DNA of 40,126 bases. Origin: Bacteroidales bacterium. GTDB lineage: Bacteria > Bacteroidota > Bacteroidia > Bacteroidales > Bacteroidaceae. The notes beneath the pieces were generated by a model, which was given only the letters and a program-made list of their open reading frames with translations, was not told the origin of the DNA and did not search any database. Location: positions 1-40,126 of the forward strand of contig SFEP01000013.1 of assembly GCA_004557185.1 (NCBI GenBank). Reading direction: 5' to 3'. This document shows, in pieces, positions 31,361-40,094 of the stretch. The position numbers and the translations under genes were made by a program. How positions within the stretch are numbered: position 1 is the first letter of the stretch; each line of letters begins with the position of its first letter.

Positions 31361-32968
31361 GTGGCTGAAACCAAGTATATCTTCGTGACTGGCGGCGTAG
31401 CCTCTTCACTTGGCAAGGGCATTATCGCTGCATCTATCGGAAAATTGTTGCAAGCACGTGGCTTCAACATTACGATACAGAAATTCGACCCGTACATTAA
31501 CATTGACCCTGGCACGCTTAATCCTTATGAGCATGGTGAGTGCTACGTAACGGACGATGGACAGGAAACGGATCTTGACTTGGGACACTACGAGCGCTTC
31601 ACTGGCATACGTACTACCCGCTACAACAACTTCACCACGGGACGCATCTATCAAAGCGTTATCGACAAGGAGCGCCGCGGCGACTACTTGGGCAAAACCA
31701 TTCAGGTCATTCCTCACATCACCGACGAAATCAAACGTGATATGCTGTACTTGGGTAAGAAAAACAAGTACGACTTTGTCATCACTGAGATTGGCGGCAC
31801 TGTGGGTGACATCGAGAGCCAGCCATTCCTCGAATCCATACGCCAGCTCAAGTGGGAACTTGGCAAAAACTCCGTATGCGTACACCTTACTTACGTGCCT
31901 TACTTAGCAGCAGCAGGCGAACTCAAGACAAAGCCGACGCAGCACTCAGTCAAGGAACTGCAGAGCCTGGGTATCCAGCCCGACATCTTGGTACTACGCA
32001 CGGAGCATGACCTGAACAGCGGACTGCGCCGCAAAATCGCCAACTTCTGCAACGTGTCGCCCGATGCTGTGGTGCAAAGCCTCGACCAACCCACCATCTA
32101 CGAAGTGCCGCTACGCATGCAGGAACAGGGTCTTGACGCCACCATTCTGCGCAAGCTGGACATGCCCGTGGGCGAAACACCGGGACTGGGTCCGTGGCGT
32201 TCGTTCCTAGACCGCCGTCATAACGCCACCGAGGTAATCAACATCGGTTTGGTAGGCAAGTACGACTTGCAGGATGCCTACAAGAGCATTCTCGAGTCAC
32301 TCTCACAAGCCGGCACCTACAACGACCGCAAGGTGAAATGTCACTTCATCAACAGCGAGAAGGTGAACGACGCCAATGTGGCCGAAATGCTTGAAGGCAT
32401 GGACGGCTACGTCATTTGTCCGGGCTTTGGCCAGCGCGGCATCGAGGGAAAAATTACGGCTGCCAAATACTGCCGCGAGCACGACCTCCCCACCTTTGGC
32501 ATTTGCCTGGGCATGCAGATGATGGTCATCGAATTCGGCCGCAACGTGCTGGGGTATCAAGACGCCAACTCCATTGAGATGGACTCGAAGACGACACACA
32601 ACGTCATCGACATCATGGAGGATCAGAAGAACATCACCAACATGGGCGGCACGATGCGCTTGGGCGGTTATGAGTGCGCCTTGGCTGAAGGCAGCCGCGT
32701 ACGTGAAATCTACGGCGCCGAAATCATCCGCGAGCGCCACCGCCACCGCTACGAGTTCAACAACGACTATCGCGAAGAGTACGAACGTGCTGGCATGAAG
32801 TGCGTAGGCACCAATCCCGACACCGAATTGGTGGAAATCGTGGAAATACCCACCCTCAAATGGTATGTGGGCACACAGTTCCACCCCGAATACTCAAGCA
32901 CCGTACTTAAGCCTCATGCGCTGTTCCTCGATTTCGTCAAGGCAGCCATCGCCCACAAGGAAGCCTAA
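31361..32968 (+). CDS. pyrG: CTP synthase
   Basis: Translation is placed at GTG 31361, which gives MAETKYIFVTGGVASSLGKG, the expected CTP synthase N terminus; 535 residues, the usual family length. The enzyme aminates UTP to CTP using glutamine and ATP. The synthetase domain (about 1-270) shows GGVASSLGKGI, KFDPYINIDPG, EHGECYVTDDGQETDLDLGH and the EIGGTVGDIES segment. The glutaminase domain (about 290-535) has PTFGICLGMQ with the catalytic Cys, and WYVGTQFHPEYSS with the His and Glu of the triad. It lies upstream of yidC but 322 bp away, so co-transcription is uncertain. Confidence 0.97.
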   Translation: MAETKYIFVTGGVASSLGKGIIAASIGKLLQARGFNITIQKFDPYINIDPGTLNPYEHGECYVTDDGQETDLDLGHYERFTGIRTTRYNNFTTGRIYQSVIDKERRGDYLGKTIQVIPHITDEIKRDMLYLGKKNKYDFVITEIGGTVGDIESQPFLESIRQLKWELGKNSVCVHLTYVPYLAAAGELKTKPTQHSVKELQSLGIQPDILVLRTEHDLNSGLRRKIANFCNVSPDAVVQSLDQPTIYEVPLRMQEQGLDATILRKLDMPVGETPGLGPWRSFLDRRHNATEVINIGLVGKYDLQDAYKSILESLSQAGTYNDRKVKCHFINSEKVNDANVAEMLEGMDGYVICPGFGQRGIEGKITAAKYCREHDLPTFGICLGMQMMVIEFGRNVLGYQDANSIEMDSKTTHNVIDIMEDQKNITNMGGTMRLGGYECALAEGSRVREIYGAEIIRERHRHRYEFNNDYREEYERAGMKCVGTNPDTELVEIVEIPTLKWYVGTQFHPEYSSTVLKPHALFLDFVKAAIAHKEA

Positions 32969-32987
32969 ATTACAGGCGACGCAGCCC

Positions 32988-33040
32988 CACACAAGCGGAA
33001 AGGCCTCACACAAGCGAAAAGGCCACACACAAGCTGCCAC
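32988..33040 (+). repeat. Short 19-bp direct repeat in the pyrG-yidC gap
   Basis: CACACAAGCGGAAAGGCC at 32988, CACACAAGCGAAAAGGCC at 33007 and a partial CACACAAGC at 33026 have a 19-bp period. Nothing else recognisable lies in 32969-33290, and no promoter for yidC stands out. Confidence 0.55.
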
Positions 33041-33290
33041 GCCCCACCCCATTGCATGCGGCGGAAAAGTCGTACAAACCCGGCTTTCCGTCGCTTGCAT
33101 TTTGCCAACAGCGGTAAAAGCACGCACCGCACCGTTTCCAGCATCTTTCGAGTATCCTTTTCGTTGCGGGCTTCCGCGAACCCATCAGCTGCGCATTCCA
33201 AGGCAAGCAAGCCAGACCCGCACACACAGAAAGCCACAACAAGCAACCTCATTCATTATATAAATAAAGACTCATCCACAACACACATTT

Positions 33291-35171
33291 ATGGACAAGA
33301 ACACCATTATCGGCCTTGTGCTGATGTTTTTGGTAATAATCGGCTTCGGCTGGTACAATTCTTCGCAGCAGCAGGACCTGCCTCCTGTCGAGCAGACACA
33401 AACCCAGCCTTCGCAGCAGACTGACAGCAAGCAAAAGGCCACTGCCCAAGCCAGCGTCCTCACTGCGACCGACAGCACCGACATCTTCTTCGCCGCCACC
33501 CAAGGCACGCAGCAGCAGGTAGTGCTCCGCAACAACAAGGTAAGTGTAGCCATCGACACCAAGGGCGGCTGCATCAGCGAGGTGAAGCTCAACGAGTATA
33601 AGAGCTACACTGACTTCGAAGCTGGCCGTGAAAACCCGCTCCTGCTCTATACAGCCCGCCACGCTGGCATGGACCTCGTCATCGACGCTAAGCAGCAGCA
33701 GGTGCCTTTCTCGCGTTACTACTTCACGCCCATCGAGGTGACCGACAGCACAGCCGTCCTGCGTCTGACGGGTGCCCACGGCGCCACCATCGACCTCTGC
33801 TACACGCTGCTACCCGACAACTATCTGGTGAACTTCAGCGTGCAGGCCAAAGGCATGCAGGGAATGCTGCCCACGGGCACCAAGCATCTTGCCATGACCT
33901 GGCACGACCGCGTGGCACAGCACGAAAAAGGGTTCTATTTTGAAAACATGTACTCCACACTCACTTACAAAGTGCACGGCGACGATACCGAGAAACTCTC
34001 GGAAAACGCTACCGAGGAGGAGAGCGTCACGGGCAAGGTGGACTGGATTGCTTTCAAAAACCAATACTTCAGTTCCGTGCTCATGGCCAAGCAACCGCTC
34101 GACGAGGTTGACCTCAAAAGCGAGCAGGAAGAAGAGAACTGCGGCTATCTGAAGCACTACCACGCTCAGATGAAGGCCGCCTTCGACCCCACAGGTGCCA
34201 CAGCCACGGAGTTCCAGTTCTTTTTCGGCCCCAACAACTACCGCCTGCTGCAAAGCATGGACGACTACCGCTTGAGTGAAACCGAGCACGACCTTCAGGA
34301 ACTCGTTTACTTGGGCTGGCCCATTGTGCGCTGGATAAACCGTTATTTCACGCTCTACGTCTTCGACTTCTTCACCCGCATGGGTCTGCCCATGGGCATC
34401 GTGCTTCTGCTCATCACCATTCTGCTCCGCATCATTGTCTATGTGCCCACCCGCAAGAGTTACATGAGCAGTGCCAAAATGCGTGTACTCAAGCCCAAAG
34501 TCGACCTCATTGCGGCCAAATATCCCAAGCAGGAGGATGCCTTAAAGCGCCAGCAGGAAACCATGACGCTCTACTCGCAATATGGCGTGAGCCCCATGGG
34601 CGGCTGCCTGCCCATGCTCATCCAGATGCCCATCTGGATTGCCATGTTTAACTTTGTGCCTAACGCCATCGAGCTTCGCCAGCAGGGCTTCCTCTGGGCC
34701 GACGACCTCTCCACCTACGACAGTCTCCTTTCCTGGGACTTCAACATCTGGGGCATCGGCAACCACCTCAGCCTCTTCTGCCTGCTCTTCTGCGGCACCA
34801 ACCTGCTTTACAGTTACATGACCATGCGCCAGCAGCGCGAAACGATGTCGGGCGAGCAGGCGCAACAGATGAAGATGATGCAATGGATGATGATGCTCAT
34901 GCCGCTCTTCTTCTTCTTCATGTTCAACAAGTACTCGGCCGGCCTCAACTACTACTACTTCATCTCGCTCCTCTTCAGCGCCCTGACCATGTGGTGGCTG
35001 CGTCGCACTACCGACGACGCCAAACTCTTGGCCAAACTTGAAGCCAACTACGAAGCCAACAAGAACAACCCCAACAAAAAGCCCAGCGGACTGGCCGCGC
35101 GCCTCGAGGCCCTGCAAAAGCAGCAGGCCGAAATGCTTAAGCAGCAGCAGGAGCGCCAAAAGCGCCACTAA
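33291..35171 (+). CDS. yidC: Membrane protein insertase YidC
   Basis: A 626-residue inner-membrane insertase of the long Gram-negative type. An N-terminal helix (TIIGLVLMFLVIIGFGWY, 5-22) is followed by a Gln/Thr-rich linker and a large periplasmic beta domain (about 75-340). The conserved insertase core (about 350-585) follows: FFTRMGLPMGIVLLLITILL with the groove Arg in LLRIIV, then MSPMGGCLPMLIQMPIWIAM-type and YYFISLLFSALTMWW helices. A Gln/Lys-rich C-terminal tail (about 600-626) resembles the ribosome-contacting tails of other YidC. It works with or without SecYEG to insert membrane proteins, and is essential in most bacteria. Confidence 0.96.
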   Translation: MDKNTIIGLVLMFLVIIGFGWYNSSQQQDLPPVEQTQTQPSQQTDSKQKATAQASVLTATDSTDIFFAATQGTQQQVVLRNNKVSVAIDTKGGCISEVKLNEYKSYTDFEAGRENPLLLYTARHAGMDLVIDAKQQQVPFSRYYFTPIEVTDSTAVLRLTGAHGATIDLCYTLLPDNYLVNFSVQAKGMQGMLPTGTKHLAMTWHDRVAQHEKGFYFENMYSTLTYKVHGDDTEKLSENATEEESVTGKVDWIAFKNQYFSSVLMAKQPLDEVDLKSEQEEENCGYLKHYHAQMKAAFDPTGATATEFQFFFGPNNYRLLQSMDDYRLSETEHDLQELVYLGWPIVRWINRYFTLYVFDFFTRMGLPMGIVLLLITILLRIIVYVPTRKSYMSSAKMRVLKPKVDLIAAKYPKQEDALKRQQETMTLYSQYGVSPMGGCLPMLIQMPIWIAMFNFVPNAIELRQQGFLWADDLSTYDSLLSWDFNIWGIGNHLSLFCLLFCGTNLLYSYMTMRQQRETMSGEQAQQMKMMQWMMMLMPLFFFFMFNKYSAGLNYYYFISLLFSALTMWWLRRTTDDAKLLAKLEANYEANKNNPNKKPSGLAARLEALQKQQAEMLKQQQERQKRH

Positions 35172-35242
35172 TAGCCCGCCGTGCTGCCGGCACACACCAA
35201 TGCTGGTTAGCCGAATGGTTTTTTCTCTATATAATATATAAT

Positions 35243-35307
35243 AAGGGGTGTCCCGCACGTACCTGGATGTGGCCAAGCCCCGTCCGGCTGCACGCGGGAC
35301 ACTCCTT
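35243..35307 (+). promoter_or_regulatory. Structured leader or terminator hairpin between yidC and the S9 peptidase gene
   Basis: AAGGGGTGTCCCGC (35243-35256) pairs with GCGGGACACTCCTT (35294-35307; one G-U) around a 37-base loop that contains a smaller AGCC/GGCT pairing. AT-rich arms (TATAATATATAATAA before, TTTTCTTTATTATC after) extend it. It could be the yidC terminator, but the T-tract is short, and its position 86 bp ahead of the next start also suits a 5' leader. Confidence 0.6.
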
Positions 35308-35393
35308 TTCTTTATTATCTTCTACCCTTCCCAACAAAACTCTCCCCGCGACTGCTCAGCAGCAGTCGCAGGCCAACCTACCACATAACCCCT

Positions 35394-37565
35394 ATGAATT
35401 TATTGCAAAGCATGCTCACCATCGGAGCCCTTGCCGCCGCCACCGCCTCGGCACAGCCGGCCGAGGGGCAGACGCCCTTCATCGGCAAACAGCAGCCCTC
35501 GCTCACCTCCGACCGCATGACGCCCGAGGCTCTCTGGGCCATGGGCCGCATCGGTTCGTTCCAGCTGGCCCCCGACGCCCGCACCGCCGTCTACGGCGTC
35601 ACCTACTACAGTGTGGAGCACAACAAGAGCCACGCCGTCATCTACACGCTCAACATGGCCACGCGCCGCTCCACCTGCCTCACCACCTCGACCAAGAGCG
35701 AAGCAGGCGCCGTGTTCATTGAGGGTGGCAGTAAAATTGCCTTCCTCTCCTCAGAGTCGGGCAGCAACCAATTGTGGGTGATGAATGCCGACGGCACCAA
35801 CCGCCACCAAGCCTCACACTGCCAGCGCGACGTGGCCGACTTCCTCTTCTCGCCCGACGGCAGCAAGGTCATCCTCATCATGGAGGTCGACCAGCGTCAC
35901 TCCATTCAGGCCAACGACGCCGACCTCCCGCTTGCCACGGGCATGGTCATCAACGACCTCATGTATAAGCACTGGGACACCTACGTCACCACAGCCCCCC
36001 ACCCTTTCCTTTTCCACTTTGCCGACGGCCAAACCGCGGGCACAGGCACCGACCTGCTTGAGGGCGAGCCTTACGAGTGCCCCATGCTGCCCTTCGGCGG
36101 TGTGGAGCAACTGTGCTGGAGCCCCGACTCGCGCCAGATAGCCTACACCTGCCGCAAAAAGGTGGGCAAGGCCTACGCCATCAGCACCGACAGCGACATC
36201 TACCTCTACGACCTCGCCACCGCCACCACACGCAACCTCTGCAAACCCGCCGGCTACAGTGCCCCCGAGGTGCAGGCCGACCGCTCGCTGCAGCACCAGA
36301 GCGTGAACCAACCTGCCACCGACTGCAACATGGGTTACGACCAAAACCCGCAGTTCTCCCCCGACGGCCGCTACATTGCCTGGACCAGCATGGAGCGCGA
36401 CGGCTATGAGAGCGACCGCACCCGCCTCTGCGTGCTCAACCTGGCCGACGGCAGTAAGCGCTACGTCACCGAGGGCTTCGAGAGCGGTGTCAACGAGTTC
36501 TGCTGGGCCCCCGACAGCCGCACCCTCTACTTCACAGGCGTGTGGCACGGCACCACGCAACTCTACACCACCAACCTCAAGGGCCAGCACCGCGCCCTCA
36601 CCCACGACGTGGCCGACTACACCCTCCTTTCACTCACCCCCGACGGCAAGCACCTCGTGACCAAGCGCCACAGCATGTCGCAGGCCGACGAGGTCTATCT
36701 CGTTTCAGTGAAAAACGGCGCTGCCGACCAGTTGACGCACGAAAACCAGTACTTCTACGACCACCTCACGTTCGGCGAAGTCAAGGAGCGCTGGGTGCCC
36801 ACCACCGATGGCAAGCAGGAGCTCTGCTGGGTCATCTATCCCCCGCACTTCGACCCCTCGCGCAAGTATCCCGTGCTCCTCTTCTGCGAGGGCGGCCCGC
36901 AGTCGCCCGTCAGCCAGTTCTGGAGTTATCGCTGGAACTTCCAGATAATGGCCGCCCACGACTACATCATCATTGCCCCCAACCGCCGCGGTCTGCCCGG
37001 TTTTGGCATGGAGTGGCTTGAGCAGATATCGGGCGACTACCCCGGCCAGTGCATGCTCGACTACCTCAGCGCCATCGACGACCTGGCCCGCGAGCCCTAC
37101 GCCGACCGCGACCGCATGGGTGCCGTGGGCGCCAGCTTCGGCGGTTACAGCGTCTACTGGCTGGCCGGCCACCACGACAAGCGCTTCAAGTGCTTCATCG
37201 CCCACGACGGCATTTACAACACCCAGCAGCAGTACGTCGAAACCGAAGAGATGTGGTTCCCCAACTGGGACATGGGCTCTGCTCCCTGGCACCGCGCGGC
37301 CGACGGACAGGTGCAGCGCGTCTTCGCCCAGTCGCCCCACCTCTTTGTCGACCGTTGGGACACCCCCATCCTCTGCATACACGGCCAGCGCGACTTCCGC
37401 ATTGAGTACACGCAGGCCGAGAGCGCCTTCACCGCAGCCCGCATGCGCGGCCTCGACGCCCAGCTCCTCCTCTTCCCCGACGAAAACCACTGGGTGCTCC
37501 GCCCACAGAACGGCGTGCTCTGGCAGCGCACCTTCTTCCGTTGGCTTGACAAATATTTAAAGTAA
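35394..37565 (+). CDS. S9 family dipeptidyl/prolyl oligopeptidase, DPP5-like
   Basis: A 723-residue exported serine peptidase. The signal peptide is MNLLQSMLTIGALAAATASA. A seven-bladed propeller (about 50-450) carries repeated FSPDGRYIAW- and WAPDSRTLYF-type blades. The C-terminal alpha/beta-hydrolase domain has GASFGGYS (Ser581), HGQRDFRI (Asp667) and ENHWV (His699). The overall layout and YWLAGHHDKRFKCFIAHDGI resemble periplasmic DPP5 of Porphyromonas, which removes dipeptides with hydrophobic residues at P1. The next gene, 19 bp downstream, is an MFS transporter, so the pair may release and import dipeptides; this is inference. Confidence 0.9.
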   Translation: MNLLQSMLTIGALAAATASAQPAEGQTPFIGKQQPSLTSDRMTPEALWAMGRIGSFQLAPDARTAVYGVTYYSVEHNKSHAVIYTLNMATRRSTCLTTSTKSEAGAVFIEGGSKIAFLSSESGSNQLWVMNADGTNRHQASHCQRDVADFLFSPDGSKVILIMEVDQRHSIQANDADLPLATGMVINDLMYKHWDTYVTTAPHPFLFHFADGQTAGTGTDLLEGEPYECPMLPFGGVEQLCWSPDSRQIAYTCRKKVGKAYAISTDSDIYLYDLATATTRNLCKPAGYSAPEVQADRSLQHQSVNQPATDCNMGYDQNPQFSPDGRYIAWTSMERDGYESDRTRLCVLNLADGSKRYVTEGFESGVNEFCWAPDSRTLYFTGVWHGTTQLYTTNLKGQHRALTHDVADYTLLSLTPDGKHLVTKRHSMSQADEVYLVSVKNGAADQLTHENQYFYDHLTFGEVKERWVPTTDGKQELCWVIYPPHFDPSRKYPVLLFCEGGPQSPVSQFWSYRWNFQIMAAHDYIIIAPNRRGLPGFGMEWLEQISGDYPGQCMLDYLSAIDDLAREPYADRDRMGAVGASFGGYSVYWLAGHHDKRFKCFIAHDGIYNTQQQYVETEEMWFPNWDMGSAPWHRAADGQVQRVFAQSPHLFVDRWDTPILCIHGQRDFRIEYTQAESAFTAARMRGLDAQLLLFPDENHWVLRPQNGVLWQRTFFRWLDKYLK

Positions 37566-37584
37566 TCACATAAATCATTCAGCA

Positions 37585-39240
37585 ATGAACAATCAGACTT
37601 CAACACTCCGCGACTCGGCGGCCATGCGCTGGCTGGTACTCCTGCTGCTGGCCTTCGCCATGTTCTGCTCCTACATCTTCATGGACATCCTTTCCCCCAT
37701 CAAGGATCTCATGCAGTCAACCCGTGGTTGGGACTCCACCGCTTTCGGCACCATGCAAGGCTCGGAGACCTTCCTCAACGTTTTTGTCTTCTTCCTCATC
37801 TTCGCCGGCATCATTCTCGACAAGATGGGTGTACGCTTCACCGCCCTGCTCTCGGGCGTGGTGATGCTCATCGGTGCCACCATCAACTGGTATGCCGTGA
37901 CCGATGCCTTCATGGGCACAGGTTTGGAGCGCTGGTTCAACGAGCACCTCAACTACATTCCCGGCTTCGACGAACTGGGCATTTCCCCCTTCTACCTCGG
38001 CATGCCGGCCTCGGCCAAACTTTCGGCCATCGGCTTCATGATTTTCGGCTGCGGCGTGGAGATGGCCGGCATCACCGTGAGCCGCGGCATCGTCAAGTGG
38101 TTCAAGGGTCGTGAAATGGCACTCGCCATGGGCTCCGAAATGGCACTCGCCCGCCTGGGTGTAGCCACTTGCATGATTTTCTCACCCGTCTTCGCCAACA
38201 TGGGTGGCAAGGTCGACGTGTCGCGCTCCGTAGCCTTTGGTGTGGTGCTCCTCATGATTGCCCTCATCATGTTTATCGTCTACTTCTTCATGGACCGCAA
38301 ACTCGACGCCCAGACCGGCGAGGCAGAGGAGAAAGACGACCCCTTCCAGCTCAAAGATTTGGGACAGATTCTTTCGAGCAGCGGTTTCTGGCTCGTAGCC
38401 CTTCTTTGCGTGCTCTACTATTCCGCCATCTTCCCCTTCCAGAAGTACGCCGTCAACATGCTGCAGTGCAACCTCTCGTTCAACGCTGTCGACCCCAACT
38501 CCTTCTGGGCTGGCGACGCCGTCACCGTGGTGCAGTACGTCATCATGCTCATCGTGGCCGCCACCTCCTTTGCCAGCAACTTCAGCAAGAACAAGGTGGT
38601 TGAATACACCTGCACCGCCGCCGCAGTCGTGTTCCTCGTCATCTACTGCTACATGGGCTACATGCGCCAAAGCCCTGCCGCCGTGTTCGCCGTGTTCCCC
38701 CTGCTCGCCGTAGCCATCACGCCCAAACTTGGTAAATTCGTTGACTACAAGGGCAAGGCAGCCTCCATGCTCGTGATAGGCTCCGTGCTGCTCATCCTCT
38801 GCCACCTCACCTTTGCCTTTGTGCTCCCCATGTTCAAGGGCAATGTGGTCGGCGGCTTCATTGTGGCCTACATCACCATCCTCGTGCTGGGCGCATCTTT
38901 CTCACTCGTGCCCGCCTCGCTGTGGCCCAGCGTGCCCAAACTGGTTGATGCCAAGATTATCGGTAGCGCCTACGCACTTATCTTCTGGATTCAGAACATC
39001 GGCCTCTGGCTCTTCCCCCTGCTCATTGGTAAAATCCTCGACAAAACCAACCCCGACATCGTAGAGAAGTTGGCCAACGGCACCCTTACCCCCGAGCAGG
39101 CTTCGCAAATGTACGACTACACTTATCCGCTCCTGATGCTGGCCTTCCTCGGCCTTGCAGCCCTGCTGCTTGGCTTCGTGCTCAAGCTGGTTGACGCCCG
39201 CAAGCACATCGGCCTCGAAGAGCCTAACATCAAGCCATAA
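37585..39240 (+). CDS. MFS transporter, possibly MFSD1-like (dipeptide?)
   Basis: A 551-residue major facilitator with about twelve membrane helices; an N-terminal half with LDKMGVRFTALLSG (MFS loop 2-3 motif) and a large loop (about 105-150) between helices 3 and 4. The segment YLGMPASAKLSAIGFMIFGC, then GVEMAGITVSRGIVKWFKGR, fits the OFA/MFSD1-type subfamily. Charged residues lie at helix ends. Co-transcription with a dipeptidyl peptidase gene (19-bp gap) makes dipeptides or amino acids the best-guess substrate. This rests on context and on general knowledge that MFSD1 proteins carry dipeptides. Oxalate/formate- or nitrate-type substrates cannot be excluded from sequence. Confidence 0.82.
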   Translation: MNNQTSTLRDSAAMRWLVLLLLAFAMFCSYIFMDILSPIKDLMQSTRGWDSTAFGTMQGSETFLNVFVFFLIFAGIILDKMGVRFTALLSGVVMLIGATINWYAVTDAFMGTGLERWFNEHLNYIPGFDELGISPFYLGMPASAKLSAIGFMIFGCGVEMAGITVSRGIVKWFKGREMALAMGSEMALARLGVATCMIFSPVFANMGGKVDVSRSVAFGVVLLMIALIMFIVYFFMDRKLDAQTGEAEEKDDPFQLKDLGQILSSSGFWLVALLCVLYYSAIFPFQKYAVNMLQCNLSFNAVDPNSFWAGDAVTVVQYVIMLIVAATSFASNFSKNKVVEYTCTAAAVVFLVIYCYMGYMRQSPAAVFAVFPLLAVAITPKLGKFVDYKGKAASMLVIGSVLLILCHLTFAFVLPMFKGNVVGGFIVAYITILVLGASFSLVPASLWPSVPKLVDAKIIGSAYALIFWIQNIGLWLFPLLIGKILDKTNPDIVEKLANGTLTPEQASQMYDYTYPLLMLAFLGLAALLLGFVLKLVDARKHIGLEEPNIKP

Positions 39241-39251
39241 CCTACCCCACC

Positions 39252-39322
39252 CTGCTGCTCCCACCGCAGCAGTAACCGCAAGCACGGCCCCCGGCATCGC
39301 CCTGATGCCGGGGGCCGCGTGC
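39252..39322 (+). terminator. Two consecutive hairpins after the MFS gene
   Basis: CTGCTGC (39252-39258) pairs with GCAGCAG (39266-39272). A longer stem then joins GCACGGCCCCCGGCATC (39282-39298) with GATGCCGGGGGCCGCGTGC (39304-39322) around a 5-base loop, with one or two bulges. No T-run follows, but the stem is extremely GC-rich, so mRNA 3'-end protection or pausing is likely. Confidence 0.65.
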
Positions 39323-39477
39323 ATAGAGGGGCTAATCGTGCTGGAACTGTGAAGACAAAATGGGAAGCGGAAATGCAACTGAAATGTGGAAACACCTCCA
39401 TATCACATGCTTACGACCCAATGCAAAGCCCATCCTATCAGGCTTGCACACGTCTCTGCACGGCACATTCGCATTTT

Positions 39478-39630
39478 GCCAAGGGGGATTGTCGGTTACC
39501 ACGGCCCCGTGGCAACGTTGTTACGGCCCCGTGGCAACGTTGTTATGGGCCCGTGGCAACGTTGTTATGGGCCCGTAGCAACGTTGTTATGGGCCCGTGG
39601 CAACGTTGATATGGGCCCGTGGCAACGCAC
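39478..39630 (+). repeat. 22-bp palindromic tandem array D (6 units)
   Basis: Six consecutive 22-bp units lie at 39495-39516, 39517-39538, 39539-39560, 39561-39582, 39583-39604 and 39605-39626, each GTT(G/A)-N14-CAAC. The core changes from ACGGCCCCGT (units 1-2) to ATGGGCCCGT (units 3-6), and units 3 and 5 are identical. Each unit is self-complementary when G-U pairs are allowed. The left flank GATTGTCG (39488-39494) resembles the inner part of array B's arm (GTTGTCG). The right flank (GCACGAAG) starts like array E's (GCACAATG). Confidence 0.9.
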
Positions 39631-39881
39631 GAAGCCTTATGTACAAACACTTACAAGCCTTATAAAAGGGGGAACAAGGGGCTTAAAACCGCGCAAAGAG
39701 ACGGAGGGTCGGAACGGGCTAATTGGTTTCATCCCCCACGTGCATCCTTGTACTTTTAGGAGTCGTTCATTTTGACAAAACCAACGCGCCGCGCATGCTG
39801 GGGATAATTTCACTCGTTTCACGTTCTGAAAAGGCGTTCTTATCCCCCAAGAATCCAATACGTAAAGGGTTGAACCTGTGC

Positions 39882-40046
39882 GTACATGCCGCTTCGCCGG
39901 TTGCCATGCCGGCATAACAACATTGCCATGCCGGCATAACAACGTTGCCATGCCGGCGTAACAACGTTGCCATGCCGGCGTAACAACGTTGCCACGCCGG
40001 CATGGCAACGCACAATGTGCCTTGTAACAGGGAAAACGCACGAAAT
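39882..40046 (+). repeat. 22-bp palindromic tandem array E (5 units) with both arms
   Basis: Units at 39900-39921, 39922-39943, 39944-39965, 39966-39987 and 39988-40009 are each exactly 22 bp with the core TGCCGGC; units 3 and 4 are identical, and unit 5 is nearly self-complementary. The left arm GTACATGCCGCTTCGCCG (39882-39899) matches those of arrays B and C. The right arm (40010-40046) ends in CAGGGAAAACGCACGAAAT, identical to array A's outer arm read backwards. It is thus the most complete copy in the window. Between arrays D and E (39631-39881) I see no gene. Confidence 0.92.
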
Positions 40047-40094
40047 TTAATCATCATTTTCTTTGTTATTTTCATTGATTTTCAATGTGATAAA

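Noticed and set aside
39495..40009. CRISPR array
   Set aside because: The repeats are directly abutting 22-bp palindromic units with no unique spacers, and no cas genes are nearby.
39637..40075. Minus-strand frames across array E
   Set aside because: They translate the repeat into MPAWQRCYAG-type peptides; no credible domain or initiation region.
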